A stretch of 39,700 nt of DNA, from the NCBI GenBank assembly GCA_003640385.1, contig RCAB01000544.1, positions 1 through 39,700 of the forward strand, in the 5' to 3' direction. Shown here one piece after another: positions 11,701 through 23,576 of this stretch (position 1 is the stretch's first letter; the number at the start of each line of letters is the position of its first letter). The notes beneath the pieces were generated by a model. The model had not been told where the DNA came from and made no database searches. It saw nothing but the letters and a program-made list of their open reading frames with translations. Position numbers and translations under genes: made by a program. Origin of the DNA: Setaria digitata (Eukaryota > Nematoda > Chromadorea > Rhabditida > Setariidae).

Positions 11701-14700
11701 TGCTTGTTGTATTGATAATTGCGGTTGTTGTTGTTGTTGTTGTTGTTGTTGTTGCTGATGATGATACTGTAATAGGGGAGTATCAGCAGATTCGTGAACG
11801 ATCGGGATTTGAACGGATTTGATGGAATCTTGATGGACGTTTGATGGTACGATCTTTTGCTCATGAATTTCCATTCCGATTCTTTGAAGCTTCGGAATGG
11901 TAGTGGGGTTGCGTTGCAGTTGTTTCATGCTTGGTGTAAAATTTATCATTTTGCGAGATTCAGCGAGAACAGAATTCTTTGATGCCAATAATTCTGGTAA
12001 TTTAGGGGATTCTTTTGACGAAGAATCAGTCCGATTTTGATGCTGCGCAAGTTCATTTGCTTTTTTAGGTAAAGAATTTGCATGTGAAAATGATTTAGAC
12101 TTCATCGGTTGCGTATTTTTAACTTCGTTACGCTCAATTTCTCCGTTACGGATGACAAATTGAACAAATTTAGGCCGAATTGTAGTTCGATCCAAATCTC
12201 GATTTCTCACCGTTTGTCCGATCAGTAACTGATCAAATGCTCCAGTTTTGTTGCCGAAATTATTTCCTGCTGGTGATTGATCCGATCGAGGGAAAATTCT
12301 ATGCGGTTTTTGTTGTCCATCTTCGGGTACTGTAACAATTTCATGTTTCAACTGCAGCACTTCTTTTATTTTTTGCAAATCCTGATGTTTTTTTTTTTTT
12401 AAGATGAAGTTATTTAAATTTAAAAGAAAAGATAATATAAGGAAAAGAAGGTAAATAACAAAAAGGAAATATGTGTTTTATATATTTTTTTATTTTTTAC
12501 TTTATATTATTGTATATAATGTTATTATATAAAATAATGTAAAATAAAAAAACATTAAAGAAAATAATTTAATAAAAAAAAATATATATAATTGCTATCA
12601 TAAAATTTATCAATTCAATCACTTCTTTAGAATTTAATTGAGAAAGGAAAAAAGATTGTCACAAAAAAGAAAAAACTGTACCGAAATAAAAATTATCATT
12701 TTTCGCTGTAAATCTATCATTTTCATTGGAAGCAAAAGCTCGTAGTCGTACGATTGTTGATGATTTCACTTTTGGTTTCACTTCTAAAAATGAAAAAATT
12801 GAGAAATTGTAAAGAATTTGATTTTTCACAGCAACAAATTTTCCATATAAAACGGAAGTACTTTAAATAAAATAAACTAATTAGAAGTTTTTTGCTTCTT
12901 TTCTTCTAGAAAAAGGCAAAAAATAAGACAATCAAAATTGAACTGACTTTCAAAAACCGAGGAAACAGAAATTAAATAGATTGAAATTTCTATTTGATTA
13001 TTGAAAGCTAAAGTATTAATAAAAATATTGAAAAGGAATTATTATTAATAAAAAATAATTCAACGAAAAGTTGAAATAAAAAAAATTAGAATTAAAATTG
13101 TAAAAATCAAGTGAAAAGTTAATGAACCTGTGCTATCAATAGCTGATGTTTCACCGCTAACTGAGTGCAATCTGGATGTTGAAGTGATCATCTTAATGAA
13201 AAAAAAAAAAAAAGAAAACAAATTATTACAAATAAATTATTATGAATAAAATTTGTGAGGAAATTTGTGAAAGTAAAAGCTATTTTTATGGTGAATTTAT
13301 AGTTTTAATTAATATTTTTATTGGAACTCATTACCTTTTCATCTTTAATTGTTTTCATTGATTGCTTCAATTGGTTCTTTTTATCCTGAGCCGCAGCTTT
13401 ACGTAAGAAATTAGCAACAAACATACTTTCTTTGTGATTATCAGAAACTCTTTCATCCTACAATTATAAAAATTGATCAATTAAGATTTAAGGTAGCTTA
13501 TTATCATGATTAATCATGTTGAGTATGCAAAATATCATAGCAAATCACCGCTGATTGCTACTGCTTCTGGTTTATTTTGTTTTAATGCATCTGCTTGCAT
13601 TTAACAGTAAATGATGTAAATTTATCTTTGTCTTTGAACTGTTATCATGTGCAATGATAAAGAAAATATAATTTGAAAAAAAAAAAAAAAAAAGCTGATA
13701 ATTTCGTTTACATTTGAGTGCATCAATAATTTGCTCATCTGGTGATCATGTCATTATTGTAATAATATCTATCATTGTTGAGCAGGTATTTTGTTATAAT
13801 TATTTATAAAATTTGATAATTTGGACTAATCTTTCATCAGAAACTGTTGAACCATAATAACAAACTTTGTATACATTAGAGTTGCAAATCATTGATTGTA
13901 TATATTATATATAATGCTGTGCTAAATATCAATGTTTAGATCAGAATCAAATACCAAAATGAAAATGATAAAAAAAAAAACTGATATTAGATGTTAGAAA
14001 TTATACGATTTAAATAATAACCGTGTTCATTGCACATATGAAATGAACGATGCCAATGATAAGTATTATCACTGTTATGCTTATCATTAATGACAGACAA
14101 TAACACAGATAGATATATGCTTATACATCATTCATTAATTCGTGGCGAAGGACAAAATTTAGATAGACATTTCTCATCATATTGATATGATCACTAGATA
14201 AATTAATAACTGTTTCTTATTAGATAATTATAGCTTTTTTTTTTTTCAAGATAATTATATGATTATTATTTAAAAGAAAACTTGATAGTAAGCAAAAAAA
14301 AAAGATGAAAATCTGAAAACTAACTGTATGCCAATCATAATCATCATCAATAATTGGACCATCAGCAGCTCTTATATTTAGCATTCGAATTCCACGTGAG
14401 CTTGTATCAAATCGTTTTAATCCATCATGATCATAAATCTATAAAAGAGAAAAATTAATTACATGGATAGCATTAATTAGCACCATGTTAAATGGAAATT
14501 ACGCAAATTAATGATGTCAAATTGTGAGCATAAGGCATAAAGTGATGAAATTAATAGCTTGAAATTTTTTTTTTTTTTTTTTTTTTCATTTTTCAAAATC
14601 CAATCTTTGTAAATAATATGTCGTACAAAATTTTGATGGTAAATAAATTATCATTTGATTTGTTAAAAATGTAAAAATTTTCTTTATAATTGCAGAAAAA

Positions 14701-16587
14701 AAAAAAAAATTTCAAATTAGAAAATATGTTACTTAGTTACGAAAAAAAAAAAAAAAAAAACAGAATGAAAATTTGACAAATTTAAAATTACCTGATTTGT
14801 TTCAGTTTGTTTATCTTTTACTGTTGTATTCTTTTTTTCGATCAAACTACCATCAGGTGCAAACATTCCCTTATAGATTGATTCATGTTGTGGTGGTAAT
14901 TCCGGTATTGTGTTGATTCCTTTATTTTTTTTCCATTTTTTTTTTATTTTAATTACTTTTTCCAAGTGGAAAAAAAAAAGAAGGATCTTTTATGATTTCG
15001 GTAATTCCAATATTTCCTAATTTTAGCAGATCGGGAATTGTATATCTTATTTAAAATTTACATTCTTTGACAAAAAAAAAAAATGAATTCAGAAAAATTA
15101 CAAAACCATCTAAAATTTCATATTTATCATTCAAAACTTTTTGTTGTTTACATTGCAAATATTAAAAATATTTATCATGGGCAAATAACTTTTTTATTCT
15201 TTTTTTTTCTTTTTTTTTTAAATTTTATGAGTAATTAAAAATAAGAAAAAGAACTGACCATAAGAATCGATGTTTGGTGGTGGTGGTAATGTAATTAATG
15301 GCAAGGTGAATAGCTTTAATAATGGTGGAAATGTGGTACGATTTAGCACAATTGCTAATTCAGTGGTCGTCATTTGCGCATCCAAAATTAAAATTCATTA
15401 GATTCAAAATAAAAATTATCACTTGCTAAGTTTAAAATTTTGTTATCGTTGAACAAAAAGAAGTCCAACTTATCCTGCACTCCTGCACAAAACCTTTGGT
15501 TCCTTTCCAATCATCTCATGCAAAACCATTCCCTTTCAACTTATGTAATAATATAAAATGTCATTTGTCTAATATTTTACTGGTCAATTTCTTTTATAAT
15601 TTTCATGATTGCAGTCCTAATGTACCTTAAGAAGACAAAAAAAAATTGTTTTTCCTTCTTCCTTTGAGCACCTCTTCAAATGTCACATATGAGCAAGAAA
15701 ATTTTTGAAACCAGCATAATTTTGATCCTTCAGGATTCTCATTCATGGATAAATTATTCATGTTTAGTTATAACTGACAGTGAAACATTCATTCCTCATT
15801 CAGTTACGTTTTTGTGTCTTTAACCTATGCAGCATAAAATTTGGATCATTTATGAATTTAAAATGAATCGAAATCAACTTCATCTTCTAACTACACTTCA
15901 TTCCGAAAATTTGGAATTAAAAATTGGAATTGATTCTAGACAATCTAGGAAGTCTGAAAGTTCAAATTTTACGATATTTTAACAACTAGAAAAATAATTA
16001 TTAAATGATGAATAAATATTGGTGAAAAAGTATGTGTGTGAGTAATTTTCTTTTATAAACAAGTTATTAATTTGGCACAGATATTTAAAATTCAAAAAAC
16101 ATCAATTAAGCAATTTTCGAAATAAATTTCAATATGAATTTGGCATAAAAACTATTTTTTTTTCTTAAAAGTTATTTAAAATATATATATATATATCTTT
16201 TTTTTTACAATTTTGGTTTGTATTTCTATTTTATACGAAAAATGAAACTTTACAACCTATATAATGCAATTAAAAGTTCAAAGCTTATCAATCTCTGTTC
16301 TCTTTTACTATTATATTTCAAATGACCAGAATTAAACACTTATGTCTTAATAAATTTTTCTTTTTTTTTTTAAATCTTATTTAAAGTTTTCCGGACGAAA
16401 TGATAGCACCAGAAATGAAGAAAAAGTTGCTTACGCTCTAAAATAAACAGATTTATTCTTATCAGTTCGTCTTTTTTCTGCTATTTCAAGACAATTGTGA
16501 TGATACTTTTCTCACATTATGATGCATGCACGATAACAATAATTAATCACTTTATCATTACATCTAATTAGTATATCAAATTTTTTT

Positions 16588-16621
<34 letters not shown>

Positions 16622-17666
16622 TTAAAATATNACTGCTATCTTGTTCGGAAAAAAGAAAAAAAAAAAAAAGAAACTGAAGCAAAATATTAATTCCTTTTCT
16701 AATCATTTCTTAAACTGGCAAAAAGGGGAACGAATCTTTTTTTTTTTTTTTTCAGTAATGTTACTAACCTATTCATTGATAGGAGTAATTAACAAATTAT
16801 TTTGTCTTTACCTACTCAAATGCTAAATCGTTTCCTTTTCTTAGCGCATTTTACAGGTGTTTTTGGTTTTAACCGATGATTCCTTTCATCTTTTTCCCTT
16901 TCTTTTCACCTACTTCTCTTTCTATAAATTAAAATTAGTTAATAATAGAACTGTTTTATCTTTTCTCTCATTTCATTCCTTCTTCAAAAGAGAAACAACG
17001 AAAGAGGAAATAGAAAGGAAAAAAAAAAAAAAAAAGATTCTCTTGATGGTTAAATTTACCTGGAGAAAGAGTTGGTAAGGGTGGCAAGCCATAAAGTTTC
17101 GTCCTCTTTGAAGTTTCCAAAAGTGGTAATTTCGGTAAAAAATATGGAATATATGGCAAATGTAACGTTTTAGCCAAAGCAAAAATATCATGCGAATTAG
17201 GTAACTGCAAAAACAAGAAAATACCGTAACTTTCATTTTATGATATTTTAATTCAACTTTTTAGAGCTGTCAAACTTTAGACTGACAGATTGAAGTGTAT
17301 GATTGAAAAATCAAAATGTGTAAATTTAGTTTTTAATTTTCTCTTCTATTTTTTCACTCCGATCATTGTCACAAGTGATTAATAGCATTTTGGTTGATAA
17401 CATGACAAATTTATTGACAAAGTGTGCCATTTGATACAAATTTGTTTTCTGCTTTTTTTTTTTTTTTTCAGGAAAATTCACTGACAATTTAAATGATTAA
17501 AAGTTTGCTTCTCATTTCATGATAAAATCATTATTTTGAATCAACAGTTTTTATTGTATAAAATTGCTATATCAAAAGAATTACTTACTTTTTGTGAATT
17601 GCTTAACTTACATGTTGATAGGAGTAGGTAAATAAATAAGTATAGCGAAAATGGAAGAAGATGCAT
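8725..17666 (-). CDS. Secreted Pro/Gln-rich protein of about 790 residues, 16 exons
   Basis: Exons on the minus strand: 17666-17589, 17204-17060, 15354-15259, 14919-14792, 14438-14325, 13457-13335, 13191-13128, 12783-12677, 12381-11599, 11418-11242, 10848-10747, 10521-10462, 10286-10197, 9661-9463, 9205-9093 and 8730-8725 (Val plus stop TGA). All phases fit. The start MHLLPFSLYLFIYLLLSTC is a clear signal peptide. Next comes a Pro/Leu-rich region (to about residue 107, with GLPPLPTLSP and TLPPPPN). An acidic DDDYDW stretch (about 177-187) and a Lys/Gln helix-like segment (about 200-228) follow. A large exon (residues about 286-546) ends in a glutamine tract with a run of 11 Gln, and Gln/Pro-rich exons finish at LFGGLLGTNPRV. 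I recognise no enzyme or binding domain. It resembles nematode Q-rich 'pqn'-type proteins only by composition. Uncertain edges: the acceptor at 14919 (alternative 14955), the donor at 12677 (GTTTTT), the donor at 11242 (alternative 11238) and the tiny last exon. Confidence 0.75.
10968..11000 (-). other. Possible 33-nt cassette exon in the Pro/Gln-rich gene
   Basis: On the minus strand TTATTTATTTAG precedes and GTAATT follows an exact 33-nt segment with no stop in phase 0 (reads NIRKLKRWQIL) or phase 1. It lies in the intron between the exons 11418-11242 and 10848-10747. Being a multiple of three, its inclusion would not shift the frame. Confidence 0.25.
11607..11757 (-). repeat. CAA/CAG-rich polyglutamine-coding tract
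   Basis: The 3' end of the large exon is a mixed CAA/CAG/TTG tract. The longest pure glutamine run is 11 codons (ten CAA and one CAG at 11725-11757). Mixed codons make it less prone to slippage than a pure repeat. A second reading frame across it would give Asn-rich runs, which I consider a shadow. Confidence 0.8.
14055..14088. promoter_or_regulatory. Inverted GATA-type motif pair
   Basis: AATGATAAG (14055-14063) and CTTATCATT (14080-14088) are exact inverted copies 16 nt apart, inside the intron 14325-13457. They could be paired GATA-factor sites or a short stem; neither is proven. Confidence 0.25.
15259..15373 (-). other. Optional exon 3 / alternative first exon of the Pro/Gln-rich gene
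   Basis: Used from acceptor GAATTAG at 15355, this exon is 96 nt with phase 1 at both ends, so skipping it leaves the frame intact (exon 2 also ends in phase 1). The same frame also contains an ATG at 15373 preceded by an in-frame TGA, giving a start MTTTELAIVLNR without a clear signal peptide. The segment therefore fits either a cassette exon or an alternative first exon that would make a non-secreted isoform. It encodes an NRT glycosylation sequon and TLPPPPN. Confidence 0.45.
16579..16631. other. Long T tract and assembly N
   Basis: A nearly unbroken T run of about 40 nt ends shortly before a single N at 16631. Unlike the other Ns it has no duplicated flank. Probably a contig end caused by the homopolymer. 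Confidence 0.6.
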
Positions 17667-17669
17667 TAT

Positions 17670-17685
17670 CTGAAAAGGAAAAAAA
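17670..17685 (-). promoter_or_regulatory. Probable spliced-leader acceptor for the Pro/Gln-rich gene
   Basis: The minus strand reads a T-rich tract ending CCTTTTCAG at 17670, then ATA and the ATG at 17666, only 3 nt later. Such a minimal leader-to-ATG distance is characteristic of trans-spliced nematode mRNAs. Confidence 0.55.
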
Positions 17686-17703
17686 AAAAAGTAATTGTTA
17701 ACT

Positions 17704-17739
<36 letters not shown>

Positions 17740-18750
17740 AATTTAAAAAAAAAATAGAAATCTGCAAATATCAATGACGACAATAAAGACAAGAAAGTTT
17801 AATTGGTAAGTGCAAACGATTACAAATTAGAGCATTTTAATAACAGTTATTATTAATAACTGCATTAGATTTCCTATGAAAAGCAAGAATTTCCGCTTTG
17901 ATCAAATAATTTAAAACAAAAATTATCAAATTTTTGGTAAAAGGATTTTTTTACGACAAGAAACAAACAAACAAACAAAAAAAAAAAAAGATTTAATTGG
18001 TATTTAGCAGGTTGATCGGATAATATTATTAGTAAATAATAACTATTAATAAAACTGATAAAGGAATTAATGGAGAAAAAAATGCAGTGATTTCTGAAAA
18101 TATTAATATTAAAAGTGATTTATTGAAAATATTATTCATGATAGATGATTTCAAGCAATCGAATGGAACAGGACTTATCAATATAATTGGCGAGAATTTT
18201 TGCTGTAGTCGGTAGGTGATATTGAATTAAACAACAATTCCAGAATTTTATTCTTCAAGACAAGTTTCTCGAATGAGATAGGCAATCGGGGAAAGATTTA
18301 TGAGAAACGGGATAATAAGAAGCGGGATTAGAGGGTGAATATGGTTGGTATGAGTGAAGAAGGAAGTGATCAGTTTTTTTTTTTTTTTTTTAAGAAGAAA
18401 ATGAATTGGATAAAATTAATTGGATTAAATAACTAATTAATATTGAAAATCAAATGAATTATGCAATGAATTAGTTAATATTATATGATATTTTGATTAA
18501 TTCATATTGACATTCATAACATCTGTTTGATCAAATTCATTCCCTGTTACTTATTTGCGATATATTGATTAAGTATATTTATAGAATACAGCAATAATTT
18601 ATTAATTTAGTTATTCATTTTCATATAACATTCATTTATTTTATTTTCATGTACATATGGTTACTCGTAGGTAATTAATTTAATTTCTTGATCAATATTT
18701 AAGCAACAAGGAATACCTTCACTTGATTTTCCATTCAATTGTACGTCTTT

Positions 18751-18878
18751 TTTTTTTTTTAACAAATATTTGCCTATTTACAATTATTACATAAATTTAT
18801 TACATAAAAAATGAATNTTTTAAACAAATATTTGCCTATTTACAATTATTACATAAATTTATTACATAAAAAATGAAT
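18751..18878. repeat. Near-identical direct copies flanking N at 18817
   Basis: Sequence before the N (to 18816) and after it (18818-18878) repeats AACAAATATTTGCCTATTTA through ...CATAAAAAATGAAT almost perfectly. Same single-N signature as elsewhere; likely an assembly joint. Confidence 0.75.
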
Positions 18879-19023
18879 TAAATTATTACGTAAATATTAC
18901 AAGAATACATAAATGATTGTTAATGTTAATGTGCATCTATCTGGAAAATTGGTAAATATATTTGAATAAATAAGTACATATATTAATTACATATATCACT
19001 AGAAAGAGATGCATAAATGCGTA

Positions 19024-19093
19024 GAAATGAATGATATGAAATGAATGATATGAAATGAATGATATGAAATGAATGATATGAAATGAATGATAT
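19024..19093. repeat. Five perfect copies of a 14-bp unit
   Basis: The unit GAAATGAATGATAT is repeated five times without change (19024-19093). Perfect identity suggests recent expansion by slippage. Open frames over it on the minus strand are by-products. Confidence 0.85.
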
Positions 19094-20234
19094 GTGTTAA
19101 ACAAATGAAATAATTCGGTGAAGTGTGAAGTTGAGTGAATAAAACAAAGGTAAGCAAGAAGCAACGACAAGAACAGATAACAATCTTATCTCTCTTCCTA
19201 ATTTCATCATCTTTTATGGACATTCTGTGATTGATTCATTAAAAAATAAACAATAAAAACCGCTTCAGTATGAGAAAATGGATGTAAGTATGGGATGGAT
19301 TAATACAGGTGGGGATGGGTGTGTACGTTTGCGTGTGTGTGCGCAAGTGGGATGTACGTAAATGTGAAATGTATCAATATGCGTTAAAATGTTTACGTAA
19401 AACATATACATGTCTGCTACGGGATAAATTGAATGGAAGCGTATTGTACGTAAGTGAACGTTTGCGAAAATTTATACTGAATAAGGATGAAAACGGAACT
19501 GATTAATTAATATTAAGCAGAATTTTTTTTCTCATGACCTTTAATATATTTAGTGTAACCTTTATCCATTTTGCTTTCATCGATTCGATCTCATAATTAA
19601 ACGAAAACTGATGAGATGATTTGTTAATTCGAAAATTTTTGCTAAAATTTGCATCTTATCAGTTTTCAACATCAGTTTCATCAATTTAATCTAGTAGTTT
19701 GTCTTTGTTTAAAAAAAAAAAAAAACTCTTACTGGGTGGACCTAGTGACACGGCATACAGCATTTGCAAATTTATATAAACTGATATTATCAACTGATAT
19801 TATCAGCTATGAATAGATGCTCATTTAAAATGTGCAACATATATGTACGTAATTGGGTGGAATTTTAACGATTCAAGAAATAAAAATCGAGTAAATCATT
19901 CAACATTAAAATAATGCGGTTAACAACTTATTTTTCATTTTCGCTGAAAAAGAAAAAAAAAAGAAAAATTAATTATTCAATATGGAAGCATTTTTCTTGA
20001 TATTTAATTTAATATAACACTGGCAAGGTTATATTTCAACAAGGAAGCTTAAAATTTGCCACTGAAATTGCACAATTATCAGCAGCTGAATACGCTCAAA
20101 ACTACTTAATGATCTTAATAATAAATGAAAATAAAGAAAGCAGCAGCTAAACATTTTTGTCCTAAAGGTATGTAATGATACACAGGATTAGTAATATTAG
20201 ATAATAACAGACAAACGTGGTGTTAAAAAATGAC

Positions 20235-20242
20235 TCACGTGA
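20235..20242. promoter_or_regulatory. TCACGTGA E-box palindrome
   Basis: TCACGTGA is the extended E-box bound by MiT/TFE-type bHLH factors such as HLH-30/TFEB in nematodes. A single occurrence in intergenic DNA is weak evidence. Confidence 0.2.
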
Positions 20243-22457
20243 CCTAAAAAGGAAGCATGAAAAATTATTTCAGTTAGTCAAATATGACAATTAATTAACG
20301 TTAGTATGTTAATGGTTTCGATAGAAAAATGTTCATTAACAATAAGGATAAACTAGGGCAATTATTTGCATCATATTTCATTTCCTTATCAAACTGATAA
20401 CTGATTAACATGATTAACCTCAATAACAGTCATTTTCAGCGATATCAAATTTCTTTCAATTTCTAAAGAAACGATTGAGCGAAAAAGAATTCATCCAATA
20501 AGGAATCAAAAATTAATTTATAAAAATAAATGAAAAAAAATGAGGATTTTCAAAGAAACTTTAAATCTTCGTTTCTATAAATAAAATATTACCTAACTTT
20601 TACAAAAATATTACTATCAGCAACTCTCGGGTGACTATGTAGAAGATCTATAAGCAAATCAACAAATAAGTGTAAGTAAGCATATTGGCTTTATCTATGC
20701 TTTTATAAATTTTTTTTTTTTTTTTTGTTGGCATCAATTTTCAGTTGGTGTTACAAACGATTTAAAGTATGAATTCATGAAACATTTGAATTTATTTATG
20801 CATTAAAAACACCTGCGAATGAATTGTAAATGACCAAAAAAAAAAAAAAAATTAAAGCAGAAAATGAAATTATGAACAGAAAAGGAAAAATATGTGAAGT
20901 TTTTTATTTAATTATTCTCAAATAAGCCTTTTGTTATTGCACATTAAAAAAAAAAAAAAACAAAGAAAAGAAAAGAAAAAAAAGTGCGAAATAAAAAAGT
21001 AAAAAATAGAGAAAAAGAAAGCATAATGAGCTAAAAAAAACTTGTGAAAAAAAGGAGTAAAAAAATAATCAAAAAAGCCGCCTTAAAAATTGTTTTAGTT
21101 GAATGAAATAATATGAAATGAAAAGATTTAACCGAAATTTCGGACAAAAATGAAGAAAAAAAAAAAAGAAAATAATAATGTCACATACAAAAAGGGAGCA
21201 ACGATTAAGTGGATAAAAGTATTTACAAAAAAAAAAAAAAGAAAATTGAAAAACGAATAATTCGTATAATCAAATAAAATTTCTATGCATGAAAAGAAGA
21301 AATAAAAATAATTGGATATTCATTTTGACTGAATAATTATCAAATTAACTGCCTGATCTATCAATAAGGGATTTATTTCGATTATTTTTCTTGTCATTAA
21401 TATTATTAAATATTGTTAGTTTTTTTATTTTTATTTTTTAAATATTGTGGCTTTTCTTTCTCTATGATAATGATGAATAATTATGCGAATAATTTAGCAA
21501 ATTTTTCATTTCATTTAATAAAATTTTTTGGGAATTAAAAGAAAAACTTTTGTTGCAATAGTAAATTTTAGTAGAACTGCAAAAAAGTTTTTATTTTGTC
21601 TATAAAGATCGCAAATGATTGTTAAAATTTTGAAACTTTGTTAGTTTAAAGAGAACTGATAAGCAAGCTTTATCAGGTAGTCTCTTGCAATTTATTATCT
21701 GTAGCATTCTTTCCGTCTTTTTTTTTCACTAGTGGAGAGAATGGATATAAAATCGGATAGAAAGTTTAAAAAAATTTTTTAAAATTATCAATTAGTATTG
21801 TAAACGAAAAATCGGAACAAAATGACTTAATTTAACAAACAAAAGAAAAGAATGGTTAATTAAACTAATTTTAAGCTTTCTCAATTATGAAATATTTCCA
21901 TTTTAAAAAAATCTCTGCTAAAGAAAAAAATCTGACCAGTTCTTTTTTCTAAGGAAAAAGAAAATGATTGTAGTGTGATATTTTAATCATAATGATAATA
22001 AAACTAATCATGAATAAAAGCAGTCTGAAACAAAAAAGTGGAAAAAGAATAGTAATAGAAATTAAAAAAAAAAAAGAAAAAACCATCCTAAGAAAGGTAG
22101 GAAAGCAAAAAACAAAAGACTCAGAAAATTTTAGGCGAAAACTTTCTTTTTTTTTTTTAAATTTTTAAAAAAGCTGAAAAAAGATTAAATATTTGATTGC
22201 ATAATTTGCGCAAAATAATAAAATAATTGTTATTTTTTCTTTTGTATAGTATTACTGATCGTTGTATTGTTTTGGTTTTATGGCTGTGATGATTGTGATA
22301 GATGAAATGATAAATGATTAGATAACCAGTTGTTTTGTTTCGGATACAAATATCCATCGGATTCATTCATCTTCCATCGATTCCTCTTCCTTCTTCTCGT
22401 TTCCTCCCCATACTTCTTCCGCTTATCATTTCTCCTATTTTTATCATTTCCCGATGA

Positions 22458-22473
22458 ATGATAACGTTATCAT
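22458..22473. promoter_or_regulatory. 16-bp perfect palindrome with paired GATA motifs
   Basis: ATGATAACGTTATCAT is its own reverse complement and presents two outward TGATAA cores. It is flanked by a pyrimidine-rich stretch on the plus strand (about 22370-22450). It fits a dimeric or paired GATA-factor site, but there is no direct evidence of function. Confidence 0.3.
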
Positions 22474-22571
22474 CATGTTGGCAAATGAACATTACGTCCG
22501 ATTTCGATTATATACATATATCATGATAAAATGAAATAGGTATATTGGAATACTGCTTCTTATCATATTAT

Positions 22572-22574
<3 letters not shown>

Positions 22575-22633
<59 letters not shown>
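22575..22633. repeat. (AT)n microsatellite
   Basis: About 29 uninterrupted AT dinucleotides. Confidence 0.95.
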
Positions 22634-22638
<5 letters not shown>

Positions 22639-23338
22639 AGAATGAAAAATAAAAGAATGACTGAAATTTTTTGTAACGTTATTCGCTAGAATCAAAAAAT
22701 TTTCTTTTAACTACCTGTTAAAGTCAAATTTGTTTCGAAAACTTTTTTCTGTTTAAGACTCTTTTAATTTCCATTTACAATTAATAATTTGCAAGTTATA
22801 CATCACATTTTGCATTGCAGTGAAACATTTACTTCAAATGTCTAACTTGGAATAATTAAAAGGAATAGTTGATGACCCTTAGATGACATCACGTAAAAGT
22901 ACTGGTACCACGCTCATTTGTTCACGTAAAATGTATTTTAAAATAAAAAAAAAATCACATAAAATATATTTCGCATAAGATCATAATTTACTGATCATAT
23001 AACAGCAATTTTTATTACCAGATTATCTTATTTTTTTTTTCTTTTTTTACATTTTGTACGGAAAAACCAAAATTTTTTTTCGAAACTAAATTTAAGATTT
23101 AAAAATGAGTTAAATGATTTGTTTCAGGAAATTCTCATGTGCGAAATGCGCTATCACATCAACATTCTGGCTTTTTTTTTTTCCTTTTCCATGGTAAATT
23201 CCAGGTTTATATCATGGAAAATTCCAATAATTTAAATGAAAAAAAAAAAATCCATCATTGGAGAATTTCGGTTTTATCAATAAATTCATTAGTAAGAATA
23301 GAGGAGTGGGGTGACAAGATCCCTAGTGTCATATTTTA
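22634..23338. other. Non-coding stretch with one doubtful exon
   Basis: Mostly AT-rich. At 23128 a TTTGTTTCAG acceptor is followed by sequence open in all three frames to a GTAAAT donor near 23194; one frame reads a short Met-led hydrophobic stretch. No partner exon fits in phase with confidence. Confidence 0.25.
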
Positions 23339-23576
23339 GGAAATGGACACGTCCGAAATATATAGAATTTTGATATATTTAGAATTGTGAAAGCGATGGA
23401 CATATCCGGAATATGCAGATAATGGATAACTCCTGAATGTACAAGAGATGAACATATCCGGAATATGCAGATAATGGATAACTCCTGAATGTACAAGAGA
23501 TGAACATATCCGGAATATGCAGATAATGGATAACTCCTGAATGTACAAGAGATGAACATATCCGGAATGTGCGAAA
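23339..23576. repeat. 52-bp minisatellite
   Basis: The word CATATCCGGAATATGCAGAT starts at 23401, 23453 and 23505, and a diverged copy starts at 23557, giving a regular 52-bp period. A degenerate first copy (GGACACGTCCGAAATAT) precedes at about 23344. The three central units are essentially identical. Long minus-strand open frames here result from the period not containing stops and are not taken as genes. Confidence 0.9.

Larger units (their letters stand above)
17686..22574. other. Upstream non-coding region of the Pro/Gln-rich gene
   Basis: No exon with matching splice partners was found. The region contains long A tracts (17707-17737), a purine-rich stretch at 18250-18370, the repeats listed separately, and a segment at 20617-20670 bounded by a good acceptor and a GTAAGTAAG donor. 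That last segment has stops in all frames and could be an untranslated exon on the plus strand. The promoter of the minus-strand gene should lie in the first kilobases of this stretch, but I cannot place it. Confidence 0.35.

Noticed and set aside
11532..11864. 110-codon minus-strand frame rich in Asn
   Set aside because: It is the shifted reading of the CAA/CAG tract of the Q-rich exon; the other frame continues into the long exon with proper splice sites.
19309..19506. 65-codon plus-strand ATG frame with VCVCV start
   Set aside because: The first part is a GT-rich simple sequence and there are no splice or homology cues; it is more likely chance in a locally GC-richer patch.
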